Numbered from the stretch's first letter, positions 5,402 through 12,521 are shown. The stretch is DNA of 13,674 bases from Haloferacaceae archaeon (GCA_003554115.1 PWFE01000051.1:1-13674), one strand, 5' to 3'. Notes: generated by a model from the sequence alone, not told the origin. Program-made: numbers and translations.

Positions 5402-6328
5402 TCACAGGTATTCTCTTGAGAGCGTGTTGTGATGCGTTCGAATCGTCACCGGAGAGGTACCAGCGACCTCCGCGAGCTCCGTCTGCGTCACGTAACATCC
5501 CGTCTCCTGGGCTGCCGTGTACAGGCAGGCCGCTGCAAACCCTGTCGGCTGGACGCCGGTCACGACGCCGTCGCGTTCAGCTGTTTCAGCGAACTGTTCG
5601 GCTTGTCGACGAACCCGATCCGGCAGATCCAGTGCTGACGCGAACCGCCCGACGAACGCCGCTGGCCGCATCGGTGGCGTCGGGAGGTTGAGTTCCCTGT
5701 TCAGGACCTTGTAGGCGTTTCGGAGGCTCGAGAACTCACACCGAGCGTACTCCTCGATGTCGTCGACGGTCCAGGTCAGGCCGTTACAGCGAATCGTCCC
5801 GTACACGCTCGCGGCGGCCATACTGTCGATCGACCGCCCACGGAGGAGATCCTCGTCCTGTGCGCTCCGGAAGAGCTGACACGCCTGGTCACGGACCGAA
5901 TCGGAGAGGTCGAGCGCGCTGGCCAGACGGCGCACCTCGCCCAACCCGTGTGCGAGATTCCGTTCTGCTTTCGACCGCCAGCGACCCCGGGTCTGCTCAC
6001 GGCGCATCCGCGCCAGTCGCCGTCGCTTCTGCCCAGAGATCTCGTTCCCCTTCGCGTCGGTGCCGCGACCGATTTCCGTCGACAGGCCGCGATCGTGGCG
6101 GGCCGCAGTGAGTGGGGCGCCCGTTCGCTCGCGCTCCTCGTCGTCGGACGCCCGCCACTCCGACCCGTGATCGATGCGCTGTTCGTCGATGACCAGGCCA
6201 CAGTCCTCGCAGACCGTTTCGACCGCGTTCGTAGTGACTCGACCGTCGCACTCGGGACATTGGTTCGCACTCGATTCCGTTTGGACGTCTTCGTCGAATC
6301 CGCTCTCGTAGATGTCTCTGGTTGCCAT
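5402..6328 (-). CDS. tfb: Transcription initiation factor B (TFB), accessory copy
   Basis: A 308-aa archaeal TFB, the TFIIB homologue that recruits RNA polymerase to TATA-binding protein at promoters. The N-terminal zinc ribbon has Cys24, Cys27, Cys40 and Cys43 (CPECDGR ... CEDCG). Then comes the B-reader/linker region (SEWRASDDEERERTGAPLT ... DAKGNEISGQKRRRLARMRR) and two cyclin-like repeats at about 110-205 and 206-305, the second ending in an HTH (TQTELAEVAGTSPVTIRTH). Length is normal. The ATG at 6328 is chosen because GAGGTGAG (6333-6340, read on the minus strand) is a good Shine-Dalgarno match 4 bp away; the GTG at 6352 lacks one. Haloarchaea carry many TFBs, and extra copies on plasmids or islands act as condition-specific selectors. 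Its promoter contains a GC hairpin at 6364-6382. Confidence 0.93.
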   Translation of the reverse strand: MATRDIYESGFDEDVQTESSANQCPECDGRVTTNAVETVCEDCGLVIDEQRIDHGSEWRASDDEERERTGAPLTAARHDRGLSTEIGRGTDAKGNEISGQKRRRLARMRREQTRGRWRSKAERNLAHGLGEVRRLASALDLSDSVRDQACQLFRSAQDEDLLRGRSIDSMAAASVYGTIRCNGLTWTVDDIEEYARCEFSSLRNAYKVLNRELNLPTPPMRPAAFVGRFASALDLPDRVRRQAEQFAETAERDGVVTGVQPTGFAAACLYTAAQETGCYVTQTELAEVAGTSPVTIRTHHNTLSREYL

Positions 6329-6363
6329 CGTTCTCACCTCTGTCTGGGACACCTCCTTCTGAG

Positions 6364-6394
6364 GGCCCCACCCATCGGGGCCAATAACAAACAG
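6364..6394 (-). promoter_or_regulatory. TFB promoter/leader with GC hairpin and AT-rich box
   Basis: GGCCCC at 6364-6369 pairs with GGGGCC at 6377-6382 around a 7-nt loop, and is followed on the plus strand by AATAACAAACAG. Read towards TFB this is CTGTTTGTTATT, a promoter-like AT-rich box, then a GC stem that would sit in the 5' leader. A very similar arrangement, hairpin then AATAAACAG, is found at 12471-12503. Confidence 0.4.
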
Positions 6395-6509
6395 CTACGC
6401 GGGGATCACTCGGATGTCTGTTTGAATCGGGCCGAACCTCTCTCTATGTCTTATCGGGTGTCCAACTGGCTGTGTTAGTACAAACAACCACACATTTAAA
6501 CACCGCAAT

Positions 6510-6532
6510 CCAAATTTTTGGAAGTCACTTCC
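6510..6532. promoter_or_regulatory. Two overlapping palindromes directly before the EVE-like gene
   Basis: CCAAATTTTTGG (6510-6521) overlaps the 13-bp palindrome GGAAGTCACTTCC (6520-6532), which ends 2 bp before the ATG at 6535. An AT-rich TTTAAA box lies at 6494-6499. A palindrome at the start of a gene that is likely leaderless would let a dimeric protein block transcription, as restriction-modification control often requires. The central AGTCAC also occurs, inverted, in the palindrome at 8597-8609. Confidence 0.45.
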
Positions 6533-6534
6533 AG

Positions 6535-6999
6535 ATGGGATACTACTGGCTGAACCAGCGTCGTGAGCAGAGAAGTGGGTATAGTGATGTCGAGGGGGAG
6601 GTTTATCACTATCGAAGCACCGTTGCTGGCTCCAAACAGTTCTCTGAGGGCGACTGGTTCGTCTACTACCGACCTGGAGAGCATGTGCTCTTTGGTGCCG
6701 GTCGTGTGGCCGAGATTGAGGTTGTTGGCGAGACGGAGGAGCAGGTTGATTCCATCGCTGCAGAGATTCAACCGAATGTACCCAGTTCAAGGAACATAAC
6801 GGATTACCTCGCACATATGACAGACTACCGCTCATTTGATCCGCCTGTCTCCGCTCGAAAAATCAAGGAGGAGATATCATTTCTCCGGGGCCGACAGGGG
6901 CTGAGTGGCGTTCCTCAGAACAGCATCTATGCCATTGACCGCGACGACTACGTCGCCATTCTGGAGAGGGCGGAAGAGGAAGACCTCCTGACGGAGTGA
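6535..6999 (+). CDS. Small EVE/PUA-like protein
   Basis: A 154-aa protein opening with MGYYWLNQ, an aromatic motif (YYW.NQ) I associate with EVE-like domains in McrA-type modification-dependent restriction proteins. The middle contains FSEGDWFVYYRPGEHVLFGA followed by GRVAEIEVVG, the barrel strands of a PUA-superfamily domain. The end has DPPVSARKIKEEISFLRGR and VPQNSIYAIDRDDYVAILE, the usual tail of this group. EVE domains bind modified bases in an aromatic pocket. Here the domain stands alone without a nuclease partner in the same chain, so it may act with the convergent PD-(D/E)XK gene whose stop abuts its own (6999/7000). The ATG at 6535 is preferred to the TTG at 6472 because two palindromes precede it. 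A palindrome 2 bp before the start suggests repression. Confidence 0.7.
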   Translation: MGYYWLNQRREQRSGYSDVEGEVYHYRSTVAGSKQFSEGDWFVYYRPGEHVLFGAGRVAEIEVVGETEEQVDSIAAEIQPNVPSSRNITDYLAHMTDYRSFDPPVSARKIKEEISFLRGRQGLSGVPQNSIYAIDRDDYVAILERAEEEDLLTE

Positions 7000-7518
7000 C
7001 TATTCCTCGAAATAGGACTCGTCCATCGGACAATCGGCTCCGACTTCAACGGTGAATTTTCTCGGGGAATGAGCCACTACCAGCACGTATTCGGATGGAA
7101 CTGTATGGCTTCGACCGACCCCAATCCCCTTGACAAGCGCCTCTCCGGAGAGAATTCTCTGCGGAAGACCCTGATCTGTGACGCCGGCACGAGAGAGCGC
7201 ATTCCGTTCCTCACAGGCCTGTAGGAGGGAGCGTCGCCATCGTTGTTCCCCAACCATTTCATCCAGCTTCCTGACGTCGCCTCTGTCGAACGTGGACTTG
7301 AGTTCCAACAGGAGGATATACCCGCTCCGGTAGGCGATGAGATCCACCTTTTTTGAGCCCTGGCTGCCCTTCACATTGACGTCGGGATGCTTGGCTTCGA
7401 CGCGGGGGAGACCATTCGAACCCCCAGGGGGCTCTCCACCGATCAGCGTCCAACCACAGTTCCGCAAGAATCGCTTGCTGTACACGTAGATCTCAGATTC
7501 GGAGAGCACATCTCCCAT
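7000..7518 (-). CDS. Putative PD-(D/E)XK nuclease-like protein (172 aa)
   Basis: A small protein with the core of a restriction-endonuclease-like fold. Asp59 (KKVDLIAYRSGYILLLELKS) followed by Glu72-Leu73-Lys74 gives the D...ExK arrangement that binds Mg2+ and cuts DNA. The N-terminal part (SESEIYVYSKRFLRNCGWTL) provides the helix with a leading Glu that usually precedes this fold. The C-terminal half is not recognised. It may be the catalytic subunit working with the adjacent EVE-like protein or with the larger upstream protein, whose stop lies 30 bp away on the same strand (likely operon 8559 to 7000). The two genes at 6999/7000 are tail to tail with no gap. Nuclease identity rests on the motif only. 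Confidence 0.65.
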   Translation of the reverse strand: MGDVLSESEIYVYSKRFLRNCGWTLIGGEPPGGSNGLPRVEAKHPDVNVKGSQGSKKVDLIAYRSGYILLLELKSTFDRGDVRKLDEMVGEQRWRRSLLQACEERNALSRAGVTDQGLPQRILSGEALVKGIGVGRSHTVPSEYVLVVAHSPRKFTVEVGADCPMDESYFEE

Positions 7519-7548
7519 GACTCCCCCGATAATGCACGGAGGCCCCCT

Positions 7549-8559
7549 TTACGTGTACCGCTCGAGGTCTCCTGTATCCGTGAACCTCTCCAAATTCTCG
7601 AAGTCGTGGATGACGCCATCCTTGAGCGCGAATGCCTCGGCGGTCGCGTACCACTGAGAACTCTTCCGAGACGGGTCGTTCGGGTTCTTTGTCACCCACG
7701 TTTCACGGGTCACCTTCGGGACATTGATTACCAGATTCCGGTGCTTGTCTGAGGGGTCGGGCCCATCTCGACACCAACCGTAGTCGTAGACAAACTGCAT
7801 CCCTGCATATGGGTCCTCCCTCCTGCAGTTCTCGGGGGACATCCCAACTTTGTAGACCAGCGTCTCCTCGCGGTCGAAGAACTCATCGGGCAGCTCCACC
7901 TCACCTCGCTCCTCGCGCCACTCATCAACAACCTCCTCGGTATCTCGAATCTTCACACTTCGCGGGAGAGACTCGTACTTCGGGTGGACATCGACGCTTC
8001 GGTCGTATCCCCACTTCATCTCATCCTTGATTTCCTCGGCGACATCCAGCCCATCCACCCTGTAGCCGTTGTCGATGAATTCGGTGATGAATTGAGCCAG
8101 AAGTTCGTCCTCACTACCGTCGTTGATCAGTTCGCCATCGTCATCGCACGGCCAGTTGATGCCCCAAAACGGGGTGTCGTGGATGCGGGACACTTCCCAC
8201 ATCGCCTTGAAGTACCGCGCGTTGGCGTAACAGAGACCCGCGTGAGTGCCATGCTTCATGGCTAGATACGGGAAGAACATGATCGAGGGCACATCGTGCT
8301 CGGCGGCCCGAACCATTCGTCCGAACCGCTGTCCCATATTGTGTCCAGAGGGGACCTCGCTGCTCTTCTCAACGACGAGCACCGGCTCCTCATCAACCGC
8401 CATGATGATGTCCGGACGGTCGTAATCGAGCAGATTCTCGATGTAGCTGGGGAGTGAGCCGCTCATGATTCGGTGATCGACATCCAGGAGGCGGTCATCG
8501 AGCCCTTTGAACCAGAGGGCCTCCTGTTCGTCGTCCGAATACAGTTCTAAGTTCTGCAT
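7549..8559 (-). CDS. Restriction-endonuclease-like protein (336 aa)
   Basis: The N-terminal third holds a candidate nuclease core: Pro49-Asp50 in DYDRPDIIMAVDEEPVLVV, then Glu64-Lys65 and Glu68 in VEKSSEVPSGHNMGQRFGRM. The conserved-looking string E.S.E.PSGHN..QR..R occurs, as far as I recall, in restriction-type endonucleases with a variant of the (D/E)xK motif in which a Glu follows the strand. Here Glu and Lys are adjacent rather than separated by one residue. The rest is not recognised; it has conserved-looking aromatic stretches (PFWGINWPCDD, MQFVYDYGWCRDG) and ends in a mixed region. It is transcribed with the 172-aa nuclease-like gene 30 bp downstream, and divergently from the 597-aa gene across a 59-bp promoter region. 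A cutting enzyme for the methylase in this island is the most likely role. Confidence 0.6.
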   Translation of the reverse strand: MQNLELYSDDEQEALWFKGLDDRLLDVDHRIMSGSLPSYIENLLDYDRPDIIMAVDEEPVLVVEKSSEVPSGHNMGQRFGRMVRAAEHDVPSIMFFPYLAMKHGTHAGLCYANARYFKAMWEVSRIHDTPFWGINWPCDDDGELINDGSEDELLAQFITEFIDNGYRVDGLDVAEEIKDEMKWGYDRSVDVHPKYESLPRSVKIRDTEEVVDEWREERGEVELPDEFFDREETLVYKVGMSPENCRREDPYAGMQFVYDYGWCRDGPDPSDKHRNLVINVPKVTRETWVTKNPNDPSRKSSQWYATAEAFALKDGVIHDFENLERFTDTGDLERYT

Positions 8560-8582
8560 CTAGCATATCCTTACCACCCGGC

Positions 8583-8609
8583 GAAAAAAGTTTATCGTGA
8601 CTCTGTCAC
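8583..8609. promoter_or_regulatory. Divergent promoter with 13-bp palindromic operator
   Basis: This 27-bp stretch sits between the 336-aa and 597-aa genes. GTTTATC at 8590-8596 is a TATA-like box about 23-29 bp before the plus-strand ATG at 8619, and the A/T run GAAAAAAG on its left can serve the minus-strand gene (start 8559). Between box and ATG lies the palindrome GTGAC-TCT-GTCAC (8597-8609), well placed to stop transcription of the 597-aa gene. Confidence 0.5.
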
Positions 8610-8618
8610 CTCACATCT

Positions 8619-10412
8619 ATGCCGTTCACACACGAAGGGGTTGAGGAGGAATTTCCAACAACCACCCAATATTTCTCAAGTGAAGCCATTGAACGTATAG
8701 AGGCTGAGACCCTGTCCCATCAGGCTCCAGGGTGTTTTGAAACCCCACCCGACGACATTAGCGCATTTTCGGAGTGGGTTGAACAGTATCTCAAGGGCAC
8801 CACAGACAGGGACACCCACTCCGCCCATCAGTTCACTTTGAACCATGTTACTTTCCCCTTCGTTCGTGACCTGAACTTCGCTGCAGTCCCGTATCCCTCT
8901 CCGGTATCCTCATCATCTGGGGAAATCAGCAAGCGGTCCCTCAATCGCCCGCTTGAGATTCCCGCGGCCCTTTACTCCGTTTCCCCTGGGGATTTGATGT
9001 ATTTCTACAAGTCGGACGCGCAGGCGGAGGATACGGGGGATTTCGGTCTCTACAACAGCGAATTTGAGGAGAGGCGTGGGATACTCGGTGTCTATCGGGC
9101 GCTGTCTGAACCATTTCTGGATCCCACCAACATCACCGATGACAGAACAGGCTATACCTTGGCGGGGTCCTGTGACAAGTGTGGTGCACTATATTCTCCA
9201 ATGCGGGGTGCAGACGAGGAGGGGCCAGATGGCTCGGGGATAGCGGAGTACTGGTGCTCCGGCAGCTCACTCTATGACACCACGTATGGCCATCACCAGA
9301 ATGACAATCAGAAGCCAGGCTCACTAACACTTTCACCCAGAATTGATCTGGAGCCGCTTCTGACCTTTCGGATTCCCATTGGGGACAATCACGCTTACAG
9401 CACGCTTGATGGAAGCTGTGTGATTTGGACAGGTCGAAATGACAATGTCCGCGGTGGGGAGGGGAGTGGGAGTTCCATCCGTCACCTGATGCCCGAGGAA
9501 GCCGTCGAGCTCACCCGACTTCTCGTTGAGGCCTCGGAGAGGCTATCGACGTACGAACCGGACTCCTACACGCCAATTGAGCGGAACAACAAGACTGATT
9601 ATCGGGGTTCAGAGGTTGTTCTCCCCCTAACCCACGAGACAGGGGTCCCAATTCATCACCCCCGAATCGAGTACAACGATGACGAGCTACAGTCCCGGAG
9701 CTGGTGGGAGGTCTATGGAGAGAAGTTCCTACATCTGTATATGAGTTGGGCCACCGGGAGAGATACTCAGTTTATGCGTTCGATGGGTGGTTTCGCGGGT
9801 CTTGAAATCGAAGAGGCTCTTTCGAATCTGGAGTTCTACGGGATTGAGTTCCCCTGGGGGTTTGCCAACGACCAGGCGGACTTTGTCTGTACTTTCTCCG
9901 AAGATGAGGAGAGGATCCACATCATTGTGATTGAAAACAAGATGGGAAGAGTGAACAAGAAGGCCATCGTGGAACTGATGCTCTATGTTCCCTGGGTGGC
10001 CAGAACGCTGGGTCGGTACGCGAATCCTGCCCCAGAGGAGCTCACCATCTCACCAATAATGGTCGGTGCGGGAACGAAGCGGACGTTCCGTCTCACACAT
10101 CCGTACACGTTCGAAATCTCATCAATTCCGGAGCACAGCACCATCGACGTTCACGTTGATGGGTCACGTTTCCTGAGATATCATCCAGACCCGGAGACTC
10201 GATTCACCCTGGATGGGAAGGAGTACACGGAGGATTTGATATTCGAGGACAGAAGCGCGGAACTCGTCGATGGAGATTCAAGCATAACTCGGGAGGAGTG
10301 GCCGAGTGGGTTTTCGGTCCTATCTGCCACCGAGAACGAAAAGAACCGTGTCAAGGACATATGGCCGCTGGACGAATCCCAGAGCGGCCTGAGTGAGTTT
10401 TTCTCTGACTAA
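8619..10412 (+). CDS. EVE-like, zinc-site and PD-(D/E)XK multidomain protein (597 aa)
   Basis: A large protein of unrecognised overall family with readable parts. Residues about 115-180 (SVSPGDLMYFYKSDAQ, then RRGILGVYRALSEPFLD) match the strand pattern of an EVE/PUA-like barrel. Cys185 and Cys188 (SCDKCGALY), Cys213 and the nearby His225-His226 could form a zinc site. The C-terminal third holds a nuclease core: Asp421 (ANDQADFVCTFSEDEE), then Glu439-Asn440-Lys441 in IIVIENKMGRVNKK, a clean ExK. Residues 361-420 add conserved-looking helices. It has the layout of a modification-sensing endonuclease: reader in front, cutter at the back. The stop overlaps that of the methyltransferase fusion by a few bases (convergent). 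GC content is visibly lower than in the left part of the window, as expected for acquired DNA. A palindrome precedes the ATG. Confidence 0.6.
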   Translation: MPFTHEGVEEEFPTTTQYFSSEAIERIEAETLSHQAPGCFETPPDDISAFSEWVEQYLKGTTDRDTHSAHQFTLNHVTFPFVRDLNFAAVPYPSPVSSSSGEISKRSLNRPLEIPAALYSVSPGDLMYFYKSDAQAEDTGDFGLYNSEFEERRGILGVYRALSEPFLDPTNITDDRTGYTLAGSCDKCGALYSPMRGADEEGPDGSGIAEYWCSGSSLYDTTYGHHQNDNQKPGSLTLSPRIDLEPLLTFRIPIGDNHAYSTLDGSCVIWTGRNDNVRGGEGSGSSIRHLMPEEAVELTRLLVEASERLSTYEPDSYTPIERNNKTDYRGSEVVLPLTHETGVPIHHPRIEYNDDELQSRSWWEVYGEKFLHLYMSWATGRDTQFMRSMGGFAGLEIEEALSNLEFYGIEFPWGFANDQADFVCTFSEDEERIHIIVIENKMGRVNKKAIVELMLYVPWVARTLGRYANPAPEELTISPIMVGAGTKRTFRLTHPYTFEISSIPEHSTIDVHVDGSRFLRYHPDPETRFTLDGKEYTEDLIFEDRSAELVDGDSSITREEWPSGFSVLSATENEKNRVKDIWPLDESQSGLSEFFSD

Positions 10413-12262
10413 TCCTCTACATAGTATTCACATAGCGCGTTGACCGGGCATGACTCACAGGCGGGGGATTGGGCGGTACAGGTCTTCGCCCCGAGATCGA
10501 GAAGTGCGAGATTGTAACTCCGATAGCTCTCTGCCGGCAGAAGGGATTCCGCGAAGTCCCAGAGGTAGTCGTCCTCGTGGAGCTGGTCATCCTTGACGTC
10601 AATGTCGAACGCCCGCGAATAGATGCGCGCCACATTCGCGTCAACAATCGGTCGACGCTTCCCGTATCCGAAGCACAGCGTCGCGTTTGCGACGTAGGGC
10701 CCGACGTGCGGGAGAGCGAGCAATTCCTCCTCCGCGTCGGGGATGCCCGAGAAGATCAGCTGACTCGTGATATCACGTAGTGCCTTTGCGCGCTTGTTGT
10801 GTAGACCGAGCGGCTGCAGCAGCTCTGCGAGCTCCTCCTTGTCGGCGGAGCTCAGCGCGCTCAGATCTGGGTACCTCTCGAGGAACTCCCGATAGACGGG
10901 TTCGACGGCCTCAGCGGAGGTCCGCCGAAGCAGCATCTCGGCGATGAACACCTCGTACGGCGAGCGATCCTCCTCCCGCCAGGGGAACTCTCGGTAGTTC
11001 TCCTCGCCCCACTCAAGCAGGTCCTCCACGAACGGCTTGGCCCTCATGCTGCAGAGGATCGCCTCACCGAGGCGCTGGCCGAGCAGCGGTGGGACCGCCA
11101 TTCCCGTCTGTACACGCCCCTGGACCGTCCCCCCTTCGAAGACGTAGCCGTCGGGGAAGGACTGAATCCTTGCCCGCTCGCGCACCGTCAGACCCCGACC
11201 CTGCTCGTAGTGGCCGTACTGGAATTGTGGTCGGATTCCGCCGGCAATGATCGTCGGTCCGGCCTCATCGGGATGTAGTCGAATCCGCTGGCGGAAACGG
11301 TCATACATCGGTTCTCCCGGCTCAGTCCCCTCCACCCGCTCCACGGTAGATTGCTGGTGGTTTGGGGCCTGATGGTTGGAGATCCCCTTTGACTCCTCTC
11401 CATCAACTTCGGCCTCGCGCATGAGCCTCTGAAACTCTGTGAGCGAATCCGTCTCCGGGTACTCTCCCTCTGATTCACCGGGACCGACCGCCGGCAAGTC
11501 GGAGAGTGCCTCCGAAGTGGTGCGGTGACTTCCCTCGTGTGTCGGTTTCGGCCAGATGAGCGGGTGGCCCTGCTTCGCACCTAGGAAGAACAGGCGCTGG
11601 CGCTTCTGTGGCACACCGAAGTCAGCGGCGTTGAGTACCCGGTGATCGACGCGGTATCCGAGACGCTGCAGACACTCCCCAATGGCGTCGACGAACTCAC
11701 CGTCTTTCGCCGCCTTCATTGTGGAGACGTTCTCGATGAGAACGAACTTCGGATCGAGAATTTTCGTGGCCCGAATGAACTCCTCGAAGAGGTAGTTCCG
11801 CTCGTCTTCATCGTTCTGCTTCCTGTTGGCTATGGAGAATCCCTGACAGGGAATCCCAGCGGTGAGTAAGGTCAGTTCCTCACCGTTCAGCGCTTGCTCT
11901 CCGACCTCTTCCAGGAGGGTTCCATCGGTGACGCCCCCATCGTCGATGACCTCGAAGATGTCCCTGGTGTCCCCATCGCGCTTGTTCACCTTGCGAATGT
12001 CGCCAAGTATCGCGTGCGCGTGTTGATGATTCCGCTGAAAGGTGTCAACCGACGGTTCATGGATGTCAACACCGAGGACAGTTTGAAACCCAGCCTGCTC
12101 AAGCCCCTGCGAAATCCCTCCCGGACCACAAAAGAGATCGATGGCTTTTGGGGCATCGCTATCGGCCACCGCTCCTGCGATTGGTGATCGGTGTTTTGGT
12201 TCACCCGCCCAGTTGTGGCGATTCTCTTCAACATCTGTTTCTGGGTCCCAGACATCAGACAT
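10409..12262 (-). CDS. C5-cytosine DNA methyltransferase fused to MIG-type T:G mismatch glycosylase
   Basis: A 617-aa fusion. Residues 1-408 are a C5-MTase: motif I DLFCGPGG (about 42-49), motif IV PCQ with catalytic Cys139, motif VI ENV (177-179), motif VIII QKRQR (219-223), a late R..P.EAGPT motif IX, and motif X GMAVPP (387-392; usually GNxVPP). It puts methyl on cytosine C5; the target site is unknown. Residues 409-617 are an HhH-GPD glycosylase: FPWR (427-429 region), AEMLLRRT, hairpin LALPHVGPYVANAT with Tyr523, catalytic Asp541 in IVDANVARI, and a 4Fe-4S loop C595-x6-C602-x2-C605-x5-C611. The Tyr after GxG, the R-R-T and the VDAN match Mig of Methanothermobacter, which removes T from T:G. 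Mig is encoded beside a methylase there; here the two are one chain. The ATG at 12262 is preferred to the TTG at 12268. Confidence 0.9.
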   Translation of the reverse strand: MSDVWDPETDVEENRHNWAGEPKHRSPIAGAVADSDAPKAIDLFCGPGGISQGLEQAGFQTVLGVDIHEPSVDTFQRNHQHAHAILGDIRKVNKRDGDTRDIFEVIDDGGVTDGTLLEEVGEQALNGEELTLLTAGIPCQGFSIANRKQNDEDERNYLFEEFIRATKILDPKFVLIENVSTMKAAKDGEFVDAIGECLQRLGYRVDHRVLNAADFGVPQKRQRLFFLGAKQGHPLIWPKPTHEGSHRTTSEALSDLPAVGPGESEGEYPETDSLTEFQRLMREAEVDGEESKGISNHQAPNHQQSTVERVEGTEPGEPMYDRFRQRIRLHPDEAGPTIIAGGIRPQFQYGHYEQGRGLTVRERARIQSFPDGYVFEGGTVQGRVQTGMAVPPLLGQRLGEAILCSMRAKPFVEDLLEWGEENYREFPWREEDRSPYEVFIAEMLLRRTSAEAVEPVYREFLERYPDLSALSSADKEELAELLQPLGLHNKRAKALRDITSQLIFSGIPDAEEELLALPHVGPYVANATLCFGYGKRRPIVDANVARIYSRAFDIDVKDDQLHEDDYLWDFAESLLPAESYRSYNLALLDLGAKTCTAQSPACESCPVNALCEYYVED

Positions 12263-12400
12263 GCTCAAATAGCACCTCAGGGTGGATAGTCTCCGACGAA
12301 CTGGAGAGACAGGATTGCATTGTCTTAATCCACGCTGTTGGAGTCGTTTGGTGTTTTCGCTCTGAGCTCGAGGTGTTGCGTGTTCTGTTCATAGATTAAC

Positions 12401-12430
12401 TCATTGGTCGTTGGTTCCGTTTTCGGACAT
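12401..12430 (-). pseudogene. Nine-codon stub of a truncated gene
   Basis: The frame encodes MSENGTNDQ and stops. The peptide has the acidic, Asn/Asp-rich look of a haloarchaeal protein N-terminus, and its ATG stands about 60-70 bp downstream of a promoter-like CTGTTTATTTGCCCC element (12489-12503, minus strand). That is the layout seen ahead of TFB. I infer that a plasmid gene began here and lost its body when the island or the methyltransferase gene arrived. Confidence 0.3.
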
Positions 12431-12470
12431 AAGGTTTCGTCCAGATGGTGTTCGGGGGCACGTTCTGGTG

Positions 12471-12503
12471 TGCCCTCCACCCCCCTCAGGGGCAAATAAA
12501 CAG
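12471..12503 (-). promoter_or_regulatory. Hairpin plus AT-rich box, related to the TFB promoter element
   Basis: TGCCC and GGGGCA arms enclose a C-rich stretch and are followed on the plus strand by AATAAACAG. Read on the minus strand this is CTGTTTATTTGCCCC followed by a G-rich run, closely similar to CTGTTTGTTATTGGCCCC ahead of TFB. It is a likely promoter for the stub at 12430, or a copy of the same repeated promoter segment. Confidence 0.4.
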
Positions 12504-12506
12504 ACT

Positions 12507-12521
12507 CCGCTGTGACAGCGG
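12507..12521. repeat. Perfect 7+1+7 inverted repeat
   Basis: CCGCTGT-G-ACAGCGG, odd-centred and perfectly symmetric. It is next to the AT-rich box at 12494-12503, so it could be an operator for the upstream promoter element or half of a terminator; TCTTG rather than a T-run follows it. Confidence 0.4.

Noticed and set aside
5370..5432. 20-codon open frame after the orphan TATA-like box
   Set aside because: It is too short, overlaps the TFB 3' end, and has no recognisable peptide character.
10409..12262. Possibility that methylase and glycosylase are two genes or joined by a sequencing error
   Set aside because: The frame is continuous with no internal stop, and the junction after motif X (SMRAKPFVEDLLEWGEEN) runs smoothly into the first glycosylase helix without a start codon and ribosome site suggesting a second gene.
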